Origin: Streptacidiphilus melanogenes
GTDB taxonomy: Bacteria > Actinomycetota > Actinomycetes > Streptomycetales > Streptomycetaceae
NCBI RefSeq assembly: GCF_000787835.1
Contig: NZ_BBPP01000007.1
Span: forward strand, 149,292-213,291
Reading direction: 5' to 3'
DNA length: 64,000 nt
Both the position numbers and the translations under genes were made by a program. Under the pieces are notes generated by a model, which was given only the letters and a program-made list of their open reading frames with translations, had not been told where the DNA came from and did not search any database. The number at the start of each line of letters is the position of its first letter. Position 1 is the first letter of the stretch. This document shows positions 52,206-60,953 of the stretch, piece after piece.

Positions 52206-53569
52206 GCTGCGGCCCCCTTGCGCATGGGCACCATGGGGCCGTGGCTCTGGTCGCTGCTGGCCCTCTCGGTCATCCTGCGGTTGGTGTCGGTCAGTCGAAT
52301 TTCCGCTTTCGTGCGGATATGTTCCACGAGATTGATTCGGGAGCCGACCTGCCATATCGCGCGCCCGGGGGCGCAGACGTTCGCGCCGTCGGCGAGTGCG
52401 TCACGGGCCCAAGAGGGAAGCCCCAGGTAGTCGGCAGTGACGTCGGCCTCGGCGCGGTCCAGGTGGTAGAGCACACGGACCGCGGTGAGTTTGAGGATGG
52501 CCGCGGCCTCGGGGGCGTCCGCCAGCACGAGGTCCGCCAGGTGGTGCATCACCGCGACGAAGCTCAAGCCGAGTCGGCGGCCGTAACGGACCAGCTCCTC
52601 GAACAATCGGGCCACGGGCCTGTGCGAGAGGATGTGCCACGCTTCCTCCACGATCAGTGTTCTCTTGATGCTGTCGCCGGACTTGATCCAGCCGAACCGG
52701 ATCCACGGCCCGATGACCGCCATGAGCAGCGGCATCGCCTCCCCCTCACGGGGCAGACGGGTCAGGTCGAAGACGATCAGCCGTGCGTCGAGGTCGATGC
52801 CCTCACTGGTGGGACCGTCGAACAGGCCAGCCAAGTCGCGGTGCGGGTTGCACAGTTCGTCGAGAGCGAGCGCCGCCGGTTGCCCCCACTCGGTCAGCTC
52901 CTGCGGGGTGACCGGCTGCTGTCCCAGCAGCGCCGCGCTGGGCGCGGTCAGTGCGTCGAGGACGTCGGAGAGGATCACGACTCGTCGCTCCGAGGCCGCC
53001 TTGGCCACCGCCGCCCGGTGCGCCTCGGCGAGGGCGAACTTGCACTGCGACGTGATGACCGTTCCCGTGAGGATTTCGAACATCGAGACGAGGACCTTGA
53101 ACTGGTGCTCCTGCGGAATTCGGCGGTCGAGCGGATTGATGCGGATCCCGTCGGTGGCGCCGACGTCCCCGTAGACCAGGCGGACCGGTGTGATGCCCAG
53201 TTCGCGCGCGATGCCGTCCCACTCGCCCGCGCCGTCCTCGCCCTGAGCGTCTAGGACGCAGAAACTCCGGTCGCGGAACCGCAGTTGCCGCAGAACGTAG
53301 GTCTTCTCCAGCGCAGACTTCCCGTGCCCCGACTTCCCGAGAATCAGGACGTGCCCGCTGGGCAGCCTGATCCGAGCCTTCGGGTCGTACAGGATGAACG
53401 GATCGAAGATGTAAGCGGCCCCGGAGTACGCCTCGCGGCCGATGATCACCCCCCGGGGATCCATGCTCGACGCACCGACAGCCGGATACAGGCCGCAGGC
53501 GTTGGTGGTTGTGGATCGGATGGCGCGTCGGCGGGTCTGCGTCTGCCGGCGGAGAGAGCCCAGGATCAT
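52202..53569 (-). CDS. VirB4-like ATPase, type IV secretion
   Basis: A 455-aa P-loop ATPase corresponding to the C-terminal motor domain of VirB4/TraC. Walker A is ILGKSGHGKSA (about residue 76) and Walker B LIVEEAWHIL (about 310), followed by GRRLGLSFVAVMHHLADLVL, the conserved sensor helix. The ATG at 53569 has GGAGAG before it and is 2 bp from the upstream stop. The usual N-terminal VirB4 domain is absent and is probably supplied by the preceding SCO6880-like protein, a split arrangement typical of actinomycete systems. It energises channel assembly and transfer at the membrane. Confidence 0.88.
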   Translation of the reverse strand: MILGSLRRQTQTRRRAIRSTTTNACGLYPAVGASSMDPRGVIIGREAYSGAAYIFDPFILYDPKARIRLPSGHVLILGKSGHGKSALEKTYVLRQLRFRDRSFCVLDAQGEDGAGEWDGIARELGITPVRLVYGDVGATDGIRINPLDRRIPQEHQFKVLVSMFEILTGTVITSQCKFALAEAHRAAVAKAASERRVVILSDVLDALTAPSAALLGQQPVTPQELTEWGQPAALALDELCNPHRDLAGLFDGPTSEGIDLDARLIVFDLTRLPREGEAMPLLMAVIGPWIRFGWIKSGDSIKRTLIVEEAWHILSHRPVARLFEELVRYGRRLGLSFVAVMHHLADLVLADAPEAAAILKLTAVRVLYHLDRAEADVTADYLGLPSWARDALADGANVCAPGRAIWQVGSRINLVEHIRTKAEIRLTDTNRRMTERASSDQSHGPMVPMRKGAAA

Positions 53570-53571
53570 GG

Positions 53572-55068
53572 TCAGCTCTCCTTGATGAGGCCGCCCGCGA
53601 AGGGCTGAGTGTTGGCGAATGCGCGATGGTGCTCGTGGTCCATCCACTCCAGGCGCAGTCCGCTGCGGGTGGCCGCGTTGCGCGTGGTGTCGGAGTCCCG
53701 GCGCAGCGCCTCGGCGTCGGGCGAGGTCACCGTCACCCAGCCGGTGAGCCGCACGCCCGCGGCGCCGTCCGCGATCTCGCGCATCGTGGCCACGGACGCG
53801 CTCTGGGCCTTGCGCTCACGCGGGTCCTCGATCTTGCCGGCGCGCTTGTCGGCTTGACCGAGCTCGGCCGTGGCGTCGGCCATGGCCTGGGTGATGGCCT
53901 GATCGGTGGGGACGAGATCCATCGTCACCGCCACCGAGAGGATCACATCCGAGACATACAGAAGGAGAGGCGCCATGAAGTTGACGCCGACCGGCATCAC
54001 GGGCCACTGCTTGATCCAGGCTGTGCGCGAGTGCCAGGCCTTCGCGGAGCTGTCCCAGCTCCGGGAGACCATGCGCTCGGTGGGGCGGGCGTCGAGTTCG
54101 GCGGGCCATGCCGTGACACGGTCCATGCCTGTGGTGTCGTCGATCCAGTGGCTCGGGTCGAAGGTGTGGTGCAGGTAGGACGCGAGCAAGGACTCGTCGT
54201 AGTTCCGGATGTGTCTGAGCTGGCCGCGTCCCAGGCCCCGGATGAAGGACTCGACCTCCTTGCCGAGGGTGATGCCGTATCCCTCGTGCAGGCTGTTGTA
54301 GCGGCGCGCTTCCGCCACGAGGTCCGTGCTGTAGGGGATGCCCACGACCATGATCAGGCGGCGGTCTTCGGCCGTGACGGCGACCTGCCTGACCAGCTCG
54401 GAATAGGAGTCCTCCAGCCACTGCGGGGCGGCAGAGTCGCGCCGCGCTGCAGCGTCGCGTAGGTGGGCGTTCGGATCGGTGGGGATGATCCTCGTGATCC
54501 ACTGCAGACGGCGGATCCGCCCGCCGCTGTCGGCCGTCGACCTGAGCAGGTACTCATAGGCCCTGATCAAGGCCTCCTTGTCGTCGGTGTCGAGGCTGCC
54601 GAAGTCCCGCATGGCTTCGACCTCCAGGGCGGCGGTGAACCACAGCTCGTGAGGTTGCAGCACGAAGGCGATCTCTCCGAACGCCGTGCGCGACGTGATC
54701 CACTCCATGTTCTGCGGCGCCCCGGGCGGCACGTCGATCGGCACGCGCCGACCGCTGCTGAGCCGCCCAGCCTCCGGGGCCCTGGAGCGGTAGAGCAGAG
54801 TGCCGTCGCGCAGCAGCCGCTTGTAGGTGCGGCGGATCTCGAACCAGCGCACCCAGGTCCGGCCCTTGTAGGGCGCGAGGGTGGCCCAGCTGCCCGATCC
54901 TGCGATGGCCGCGAAGACGAGAACCTTGAGGATGATGTCGGCGACGAGGTATCCCGCGATGAGGCCCGAGACGAAGGCGGCGCACAGGATGTACTGGTCG
55001 TCGGCTTCAAGTTTCCGGCCGAGGAGACCTCGCGGCCGGGGCCTGGGGAAGGTGAAGGTCCGTGGCAT
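53572..55068 (-). CDS. SCO6880-like membrane protein (VirB3/VirB4 N-domain role)
   Basis: A 498-aa protein resembling the SCO6880 family of Streptomyces secretion loci. An N-terminal pair of membrane segments (YILCAAFVSGLIAGYLVADI and IILKVLVFAAIAGSGSWATL, about residues 26-65) is VirB3-like. The rest is cytoplasmic and resembles the VirB4 N-terminal region, with RTWVRWFEIRRTYKRLL, LWFTAALEVEAMRDFG and SRSWDSSAKAWHSRTAWIKQ. There is no Walker motif, consistent with the ATPase domain being encoded next. It probably anchors that ATPase to the inner membrane. The start is ATG 55068 with GGAAGG upstream. Confidence 0.8.
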   Translation of the reverse strand: MPRTFTFPRPRPRGLLGRKLEADDQYILCAAFVSGLIAGYLVADIILKVLVFAAIAGSGSWATLAPYKGRTWVRWFEIRRTYKRLLRDGTLLYRSRAPEAGRLSSGRRVPIDVPPGAPQNMEWITSRTAFGEIAFVLQPHELWFTAALEVEAMRDFGSLDTDDKEALIRAYEYLLRSTADSGGRIRRLQWITRIIPTDPNAHLRDAAARRDSAAPQWLEDSYSELVRQVAVTAEDRRLIMVVGIPYSTDLVAEARRYNSLHEGYGITLGKEVESFIRGLGRGQLRHIRNYDESLLASYLHHTFDPSHWIDDTTGMDRVTAWPAELDARPTERMVSRSWDSSAKAWHSRTAWIKQWPVMPVGVNFMAPLLLYVSDVILSVAVTMDLVPTDQAITQAMADATAELGQADKRAGKIEDPRERKAQSASVATMREIADGAAGVRLTGWVTVTSPDAEALRRDSDTTRNAATRSGLRLEWMDHEHHRAFANTQPFAGGLIKES

Positions 55069-55100
55069 CGGGCGCTACCTTCCGGCCGTTCGGCTGGTGA

Positions 55101-56615
55101 TCACGAGGACTCCGTCTCTGGGGGCTCCGGGGGAGTGTGCATTGGTGGTTCGTCTGGCGGCGGCGCGGGCGGCGGCTGGGCGCCACTGTGGGTGTCCGCA
55201 TCCCAGGTCGGAGCGCTCGGCGAGTCAGCGCTGGAGCCTGTGGTCCTGCTGGGGACTGATGGGTCAGTGGCGGCGTCGGACCGGGACCCGCTTGCTTCCG
55301 GGTCGTCCACTGCAGCGCTGGTTGAGGTGTCCGCGGAAGTGGGCGGTTCGTCTGCCCCTCCCATCGCGTTGGAGGTGCTCTGCTCGGCGGTCTGCTTCGC
55401 TTCGTTCTTGGCGGTGTCGGCTGCTTCCTTCGCGGCCAACGCGTTCCCCGCGGGGGAGTCGCCTTCCTCGGAGCCGCCCTCGTCGTCGCCGTCGTCCCCC
55501 TCGTCGTCCCCGTCGCCGCTGCCGAGGCGGTTCCTGAGTTCGCCGAAGGTGTCGCCCACCTTGCCGCCGATGTTCTGGGCTCGGCCCTTGAAGTCGTCTC
55601 TGGCGGCGTACATGGCCTGGAGCTCGTCGCCCAGAACTGGCAGGAACTTCGCCAGCGTGAACGGCAGGTACAGCGCCAGCCACAGAACGCCGATGCCGGT
55701 GAAGACCGTGGCGAACGCCTGGCCGACGGAGGGTGGCCCGGTGCCGTTGGTGGATACCAGTCCTGTGCCGAGAGCGAGGGTTGTAAAGGTGACGTACCGG
55801 GACGCGATGATCCCGGCGATCACCCCGATCCACCTCTTGCAGTGACCCCAAAGGTTCCTGTCGACCAGCCCGCTGAACACGGTGGCCCCGAAGACGAGTC
55901 CGCACAGGATGAGTGCGGCTCGGATGATGAGTTCCATCCAGACCCCGGCAATGGCGGAGAGCATCGCCAGCGCCAGAAAGATCACGATGATCTGGCCGCC
56001 GGGGATCGCCATGAGTACCGCGAGCGCTGTCGACACGCTGCTGGCCATGCTCCCGATATCTGATGAGACCGGCGCGAACATCGCGGCGGCTGCCTGGTCA
56101 CCGAGCTCCGTGGCGTAGGCGACTGCGGCAGGGGCCAGTGCAGTGACGAAGACGGAGAGCATCAGGAAGCCGATCGACTCCCCCGCGGCCTGCAGAGGCG
56201 GAACCCCCTGCAGCGCTCGCTTCAGAACCGCGATCAGCCAGAGGATCACGGTGAGGATCGTCGATGCTCCGAAAGCCATGCCGTAGGTCCGCAGGAAACC
56301 CGCGTTGCTCCAGTCGATGGTCGTCGACGACAGCAGTGCCTTGACCATCTCGTGGAACAAGCTGGCGACGGCGTTGTTGAAGAACTGCGCGATGTAGCCC
56401 AAAGGGTCGTTCATGAAGTCGACCGACTTGTTGACCGTCTGCACGATGCCGCAGAGCTTGTCGGCGAACGGGATGCCCTTGCAGATCCCGCCGCCTCCGT
56501 CGGCTCGGGCCCGGCCGGCGAAGAAGAAGAGCTGCATCACCGTGGCCATCACGGCTATCAGGCGCAGTCGCGCCGCCAGGCGCTTGATCGCTTCAGCCGA
56601 CATAGGGCGGCGCAT
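55101..56615 (-). CDS. VirB6/TrbL-like polytopic membrane protein (SCO6881-like)
   Basis: A 504-aa integral membrane protein. An N-terminal signal-like segment (LRLIAVMATVMQLFFFAGRA) is followed by CKGIPFADKLCG and at least six hydrophobic helices, e.g. STILTVILWLIAVLKRAL, GQIIVIFLALAMLSAIAGV and IGVLWLALYLPFTLAKFL. The last ~130 residues form a long, disordered, acidic and Pro-rich cytoplasmic tail. Topology and position between VirB8-like and SCO6880-like genes fit the VirB6/TrbL channel protein. The start could be ATG 56615 or 56603; both overlap the upstream stop. Confidence 0.82.
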   Translation of the reverse strand: MRRPMSAEAIKRLAARLRLIAVMATVMQLFFFAGRARADGGGGICKGIPFADKLCGIVQTVNKSVDFMNDPLGYIAQFFNNAVASLFHEMVKALLSSTTIDWSNAGFLRTYGMAFGASTILTVILWLIAVLKRALQGVPPLQAAGESIGFLMLSVFVTALAPAAVAYATELGDQAAAAMFAPVSSDIGSMASSVSTALAVLMAIPGGQIIVIFLALAMLSAIAGVWMELIIRAALILCGLVFGATVFSGLVDRNLWGHCKRWIGVIAGIIASRYVTFTTLALGTGLVSTNGTGPPSVGQAFATVFTGIGVLWLALYLPFTLAKFLPVLGDELQAMYAARDDFKGRAQNIGGKVGDTFGELRNRLGSGDGDDEGDDGDDEGGSEEGDSPAGNALAAKEAADTAKNEAKQTAEQSTSNAMGGADEPPTSADTSTSAAVDDPEASGSRSDAATDPSVPSRTTGSSADSPSAPTWDADTHSGAQPPPAPPPDEPPMHTPPEPPETESS

Positions 56616-57411
56616 CGAATGAGGAGTTGGCGGTGCGGAAGTCGTCCACGGAGGTCGGGCTGCCCGACCCGGTGTCCAACGGCGTGGGGCCGGCGGCCGA
56701 GGTCACGGAGACCAGCTTCCAGTCGCTCGACTCCCATTGAAGGGTCAGTGTGTAGGTGGCCCACGAGGCTGAGACGGGGAGCGGCGCACTCTTCGAAGTC
56801 GTTCCGATCACCCCGGCCATCCACACCTCGACCGTGGCCACCTGGTTCGAGTAGCTGTCGGACTTGGTACCCAAAGCCGCAGCCCGCGCGACCAGCGTGT
56901 TCGCGTTGGAGCTGTTGATACCCAGCGAGACCAGCAGCTGCTTCATCGCCGCGTCCTCGTTGCTGATCATCTGCGGACGCGCCCCGGAGGCAGCCATCGC
57001 ACCGATGACCTTGTGCCGAGCGGTGGGGTCGGTGAAGTAGCTCGCGGAGGACCGGGCGAGCTCGTAGTTGACCGCTGCCTGGACAGCACCGGTCTGCGTG
57101 TCGGGGTAGCCCACGGGGACGCCGGCCACGGTCCTCTGGGTCGAGGTGCTGGGGTTCCCGCCAGCGCCGGTCACTGGCTGGGGCAGGGAAGTCCCGGTAC
57201 TCGAAGTGGGCGACGGCGTAGCTGCACCGGCAGGGATGGACGACCCGCCCTTCGTCAGATTGACCGCCAACGCCATGACGAGCAGCGCCGCCAACACCGA
57301 TCCGGCAATCGCAAGTCCGCGCCACCACGGCGGTTGCTTCCGGGTAGACGGCGAAGGCTCCTCTGTCAGAACTCGCGTGCCGCCACGTTCCTCACGTCCT
57401 CGGGCTGCCAT
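56593..57411 (-). CDS. VirB8-like conjugal transfer protein
   Basis: A 272-aa bitopic membrane protein. A short cytoplasmic tail is followed by one membrane helix (GLAIAGSVLAALLVMALAVN, about residues 32-51), a Ser/Thr/Pro linker and a periplasm-side domain with an NTF2-like pattern: helices (AAVNYELARSSASYFTDPTA), then strands (NQVATVEVWMAGVIGT, SWATYTLTLQWESSDWKLVS). VirB8/TcpC scaffold proteins have this layout. It starts at ATG 57411, just past the pilin-like gene's stop, so the genes are coupled. Confidence 0.75.
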   Translation of the reverse strand: MAARGREERGGTRVLTEEPSPSTRKQPPWWRGLAIAGSVLAALLVMALAVNLTKGGSSIPAGAATPSPTSSTGTSLPQPVTGAGGNPSTSTQRTVAGVPVGYPDTQTGAVQAAVNYELARSSASYFTDPTARHKVIGAMAASGARPQMISNEDAAMKQLLVSLGINSSNANTLVARAAALGTKSDSYSNQVATVEVWMAGVIGTTSKSAPLPVSASWATYTLTLQWESSDWKLVSVTSAAGPTPLDTGSGSPTSVDDFRTANSSFDAPPYVG

Positions 57412-57412
57412 G

Positions 57413-57736
57413 TCAGATCCCCATCCCGTAGACGATGGTGAAGACAGTGCCGAGAGAGGCGACGACGAAGGCGCCGATCAAGGAGCCGGCCACCTCCTTC
57501 TTGCCCTTGCTGACCTGGGCAATGTCGTTCTGTCCTTCCCCGATCTTGATGTGGAAGGAGCCCAGTGCCGCCCTGCCCAGCAACGCGCTGATGACGGCGG
57601 CCATCACGATGTCGATCACGGTCTTCGCGGTGTTTCCGAGCGCCGAGAAGGGGCCCCAGTTCGGCGCGACGCCGTTGACGAGCCCCCCGATGTTGCCGTT
57701 CGCGGCGAGCTCCACGAGATGGTGCACAGCCGACAT
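57413..57736 (-). CDS. Small two-helix membrane protein, VirB2/pilin-like
   Basis: A 107-residue protein opening the secretion unit. Two hydrophobic helices, TVIDIVMAAVISALLGRAAL and AGSLIGAFVVASLGTVFTIV, flank a polar charged loop (KIGEGQNDIAQVSKGKK), the form of VirB2-type pilins and related small channel subunits. There is no clear cleavable signal peptide. First position, directly behind the TAAAC-N4-GTTTA operator, fits a structural component needed in high amounts. The pilin assignment rests on topology and order, not on sequence identity. Confidence 0.65.
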   Translation of the reverse strand: MSAVHHLVELAANGNIGGLVNGVAPNWGPFSALGNTAKTVIDIVMAAVISALLGRAALGSFHIKIGEGQNDIAQVSKGKKEVAGSLIGAFVVASLGTVFTIVYGMGI

Positions 57737-57812
57737 AACCCAACTCCCTCCCAGGCCTCACCGGATTCGTACATCTCGGCGAGGCAGTTCGGCACGACGC
57801 CAGAGGCCACAT

Positions 57813-57829
57813 CATAAACACACGTTTAC
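57813..57829. promoter_or_regulatory. Operator-like site upstream of the minus-strand transfer unit
   Basis: CATAAACACACGTTTAC contains TAAAC-ACAC-GTTTA, an A+T-rich inverted repeat standing out in very G+C-rich DNA, 77 bp before the pilin-like gene. It matches the site at 58158 at 16 of 17 positions. It probably overlaps the promoter of the secretion unit. Confidence 0.6.
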
Positions 57830-58157
57830 ATAATGGCGAGAGGGATTGGAGTGTTCGGTGGAGGTGATCAGAGGGGGATCGTAAGCGGAACGTAGACTTC
57901 CACTCCTTGTCATTCCTGGGGCTGTCCGACAGGCTGGCGCTCGCCTGGGCTCTACATAATCCCAGGTGAGGAGTCAAAGGAGCGAGGGTGGCGGACTGTG
58001 GCTTTGGGATCGCCATCAGGTGTCCAGAGTGGCTCGACTCGATGGCCGGGGGGCGGATCCGGGGACCTGATCTTGTCAGTGCCAGGTCGGGCGCGAGGAG
58101 GGTGGGCCAGGTGAACCCTGGCTCTATGTGCGCCGCTGATGCTCTACTGAGGCCGTG
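57830..58157. other. Divergent intergenic region between transfer units
   Basis: The core of a 450-bp gap (57737-58186) between the leftward secretion unit and the rightward hydrolase unit. It holds a second TACATAAT word at 57953 resembling that at 57828, and no convincing gene. The matching operator-like sites at its two edges suggest common control. Confidence 0.5.
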
Positions 58158-58174
58158 CATAAACACTCGTTTAC
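58158..58174. promoter_or_regulatory. Operator-like site upstream of the hydrolase unit
   Basis: CATAAACACTCGTTTAC contains TAAAC-ACTC-GTTTA only 12 bp before the ATG at 58187. The arms are identical to those at 57813, and only the centre differs by one base. A protein bound here would block transcription or ribosome access. Confidence 0.6.
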
Positions 58175-58186
58175 GGATGCGGAAGC

Positions 58187-59311
58187 ATGAAGGGCGCCGT
58201 CGGCGGGCTCGCCGCAGCTCTCGTGGTCGTGTTCGCGGTCCTGGCACTGCCGCTCTTTGTTGTCGCGGAGGCGACGGGGACTGCGAACGCGCAGACCTGC
58301 ACGTCCGGCCTTCAACCGGTCGGTACAGGACAGCAGGGAGCCGGGGCGGGCGGAGGCGGCACGGTCTTCGAGGGCACAACGCGACCGGGCGACGGACAGG
58401 TGATCGTGCCCCTCGATCCTCAGGGGCCCCAGGCCACAGCGACGTGGAGCCCGAGTCAACTGCGGAACGCGGCCACCATCACCAACGTGGCCCGCACCCG
58501 GTCGCTCTCTCCGCGTGCTGCCGTCATCGCCGTGGCCGTTGCGATGCAGGAGTCCAGCCTCAACAACATCGATTCCGGGAACCTCGACTCGGTCGGGCTC
58601 TTTCAGCAGCGCCCCAGCCAGGGCTGGGGAACTGTCGCCCAGCTGACCGACCCGGTGTACGCCTCGAACAAGTTCTACGATGCGCTCGTCAAGGTCCCCA
58701 GCTGGCAGACCGGCGCACTCAGCGTCGTCGCCCAGGCTGTGCAGCGAAGCGGCTTCCCGTACGCCTACGCCAAGTGGGAGCGGGCCGCCGGTGCCGTGGT
58801 CTCGATGACCTGGGGGACGTCGGCGGTGACGTCAATCTCGACCGGATGTGCGAGCACGGGCGCCAACGACCCTGTAGTCAACTTCAACGTCAAGAACCCG
58901 CGTACTGCAGCCCAGGCCATCGCGGCCGCCCGCAAGGAGGCGGGAACTACGGGCTGGTACCGGCGGTGCGACAACTTCGTTGCACAGTCCTACGGCTGGT
59001 TCTACTCCGGTTCCGATACCGCGAACGAGCACTGGCAGCGTCTCGTCGCCGCGGGCCTGGCCCACCCTGGGGACAGCAACCCGCCGGCCGGTGCGTTGTT
59101 GTTCTACGACTCCGGTGAGCCTGCTGGCCACGTAGCCCTCTACCTGGGCGGCGACATGGTCGCCAGCAACGATGTCCTGGACTCGTACAAGGGCGAAGGC
59201 ATGATCGCCATCGTCCACCGGTCAGACATCACCAATGGGCACTGGAGGCTCCGCTATCGAGGCTGGGCGGCGCCGAGCTTCCCCAGCGCCGGCGGAGCAG
59301 CCACGTTCTGA
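58187..59311 (+). CDS. Secreted two-domain peptidoglycan hydrolase of the transfer system
   Basis: A 374-aa exported protein. The signal or anchor helix (GLAAALVVVFAVLALPLFVV, about residues 6-25) is followed by a Gly-rich linker. An SLT-like lytic domain has AVIAVAVAMQESSLNN (Glu about residue 122) and DSVGLFQQRPSQGWG, the actinomycete lysozyme-like pattern. A C-terminal NlpC/P60 or CHAP-like domain has RRCDNFVAQSYGWFY (Cys about 260) and EPAGHVALYLGGD (His about 311). Such VirB1-like enzymes open the cell wall for the secretion channel. It is encoded opposite to the channel genes but behind the same operator-like site. The TPR-like gene follows 28 bp later. Confidence 0.85.
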   Translation: MKGAVGGLAAALVVVFAVLALPLFVVAEATGTANAQTCTSGLQPVGTGQQGAGAGGGGTVFEGTTRPGDGQVIVPLDPQGPQATATWSPSQLRNAATITNVARTRSLSPRAAVIAVAVAMQESSLNNIDSGNLDSVGLFQQRPSQGWGTVAQLTDPVYASNKFYDALVKVPSWQTGALSVVAQAVQRSGFPYAYAKWERAAGAVVSMTWGTSAVTSISTGCASTGANDPVVNFNVKNPRTAAQAIAAARKEAGTTGWYRRCDNFVAQSYGWFYSGSDTANEHWQRLVAAGLAHPGDSNPPAGALLFYDSGEPAGHVALYLGGDMVASNDVLDSYKGEGMIAIVHRSDITNGHWRLRYRGWAAPSFPSAGGAATF

Positions 59312-59339
59312 CACCACGTACGGAGAGGCAACAGGGCAC

Positions 59340-60152
59340 ATGGAATGCTCGGTGCACGTACGCATCGCCAATGACGGAAGCTGCTTCATCGATGACGAGT
59401 TCTTCCCGGTGCCGCCGGGGGCGTCTTTGAACGAGGCGGTCCTCCGGCACCTCGCCCTAGAAGCCGCCGCCCTTGAGGCGCCGGTTCGGGCTCAGATTCA
59501 CGATGAACAGTCCGACTACACCGTCGAGATCGAAGTCCGCCCCGACGGCGCGAGCGCACCCGTGGTTCGCCCGGGAGGCGCTTCCGTCCTGTCGGGGTCC
59601 CTTGCCGAGACGCTGGGAGACGGGCAATCCGCCGGACCGTCGCGGGTCCGAGAGCGTGATACGCAGTCGCTGCCTGATCCCCCCACAATCAGGGAACCTG
59701 TGCCTCCGGACCGGCCATATGAACCACTCGTTGAACCTCACCGAAGTCGCCTTGCGACCGTACTGAGCCTGGCTCGCGCGGGGGACATCGCCACGGCCAG
59801 CCGCAGCGCTGACGCGCTCCTTCGCGAGCTATCCGCGATCCACGGATCCACCCATGTCTCCACGGTGGCAGTCCTGACCGTTCGGGGCGATCTGGCGCAC
59901 CTCAGCGGCGACTTCCACTACGGGCTGCGGCTCTGGTCTTTCGTGGCCGAGCTGTGGGGGCAGCAGCTCGGCCCCGTGCACCCCAGCACAGTGCGGGCCG
60001 CTGGCAACGCGGTCGGGTGTTGGAGGCGACTTGCACCAGCCGACGCTGTGACAACGAGCCAGGCAGTCGTCGAGCTGCTCAGTCAGGTCCCGATCCCTCG
60101 GGCCGAGGTTGCACAGCGACTGATTGAGTCGCGAACGAAGCTATGGCACTAG
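59340..60152 (+). CDS. Hypothetical protein with TPR-like C-terminal domain
   Basis: A 270-aa cytoplasmic protein starting at ATG 59340, with GGAGAGG about 12 nt before it. The N-terminal ~70 residues are beta-rich and acidic (SVHVRIANDGSCFIDDEFFP). A Pro-rich linker leads to helical repeats: SRLATVLSLARAGDIATASR, STVAVLTVRGDLAHLSGDF and HPSTVRAAGNAVGCWRRLA, typical of TPR units. It is probably an adaptor or regulatory partner co-transcribed with the hydrolase. No specific family was recognised. Confidence 0.7.
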   Translation: MECSVHVRIANDGSCFIDDEFFPVPPGASLNEAVLRHLALEAAALEAPVRAQIHDEQSDYTVEIEVRPDGASAPVVRPGGASVLSGSLAETLGDGQSAGPSRVRERDTQSLPDPPTIREPVPPDRPYEPLVEPHRSRLATVLSLARAGDIATASRSADALLRELSAIHGSTHVSTVAVLTVRGDLAHLSGDFHYGLRLWSFVAELWGQQLGPVHPSTVRAAGNAVGCWRRLAPADAVTTSQAVVELLSQVPIPRAEVAQRLIESRTKLWH

Positions 60153-60185
60153 ATAGCTGATGTTCATTCAGGGAGAATGAAACCC

Positions 60186-60386
60186 ATGAATCCCATACGT
60201 GTGGGCCGTCTCGTCCTCTTCCTCCTTCCCTACGTCCTGGTGATCACGGGCATCCTCGTTGCGGGCAAGGTGCACGGGCAGGTCGGCGGTGGTCACGTGG
60301 CGTTCGAAGCCCTCGCCGTCGCTGCGGTCGGAGTGACCTGGGCGAGCATTCGTGGCATGCGTACCCGCCGGGGCCCTCGGCGCTAG
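60186..60386 (+). CDS. Small membrane protein
   Basis: A 66-residue protein with two hydrophobic helices (LVLFLLPYVLVITGILVAGK and AFEALAVAAVGVTWASI) separated by a His/Gly loop, ending in a basic tail (RGMRTRRGPRR) expected to stay in the cytoplasm. The ATG at 60186 is preferred over 60177 because GGGAG at 60171 is well spaced for it. It follows the TPR-like gene by 33 bp and may belong to the same unit. Function is unknown. Confidence 0.6.
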   Translation: MNPIRVGRLVLFLLPYVLVITGILVAGKVHGQVGGGHVAFEALAVAAVGVTWASIRGMRTRRGPRR

Positions 60387-60471
60387 GGCGCCTATGGAGT
60401 CGTAATCCGCACTGAATCTGCGTCAGAGCGTTCGCCGAAGGCTCGCTGGAGCCTGTCTGAGCGCAGCCTAG

Positions 60472-60798
60472 AGGGCCGGGCTCAATACCCTCTTCCAGGC
60501 TGCCCGCCGCTACGGCACTCACGTGGAGCTGGAGATGAAGGCGGCCGCAGCCGACCACCGCGGCCCCGTCTTCACCGAGATCAGCAACGATCTCGCCGCG
60601 CTCGTGGTCAGGCACGCGGACCGCGGCCGGCCCCTCGGCGGGTCGTGGTCGAGTACGGCGGTACAGCTGGGTCTGCCCGCGTCGCCCGTTGCTTCCACAA
60701 GACGGCCAACAGCGCGGGAGATCGACCAACTGCCTTCCAATTCAGGCGAGTCGCGCCAGTCTCTCAGGGCTCTTGTGGCAGGGTCGTACCGTGCGTGA
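60472..60798 (+). pseudogene. Possible gene remnant in the 60.4-60.95 kb gap
   Basis: The frame is open from a TAG at 60469 to the stop at 60798 with no good start or RBS. The first half reads like protein (LNTLFQAARRYGTHVELEMK, FTEISNDLAALVVRHADRG), and the second half looks random. I cannot assign a family. The remaining parts of the 570-bp gap (60387-60471 and 60799-60953) show nothing recognisable. Confidence 0.3.
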
Positions 60799-60953
60799 AT
60801 TGGATTATGGGGTCGTCCGTAGCGACCCAGTTGCCACGTCCCTCCCGGGGTCGGGTCTTCGGCGACTCGCCTCAGTAAGAGCCGATGACCAGGGGGTGAC
60901 CCTCGCGGTGGCGGTGCCACGCAGTGGTTTGCCTGGCGGCGCGGGGGTAGCCG

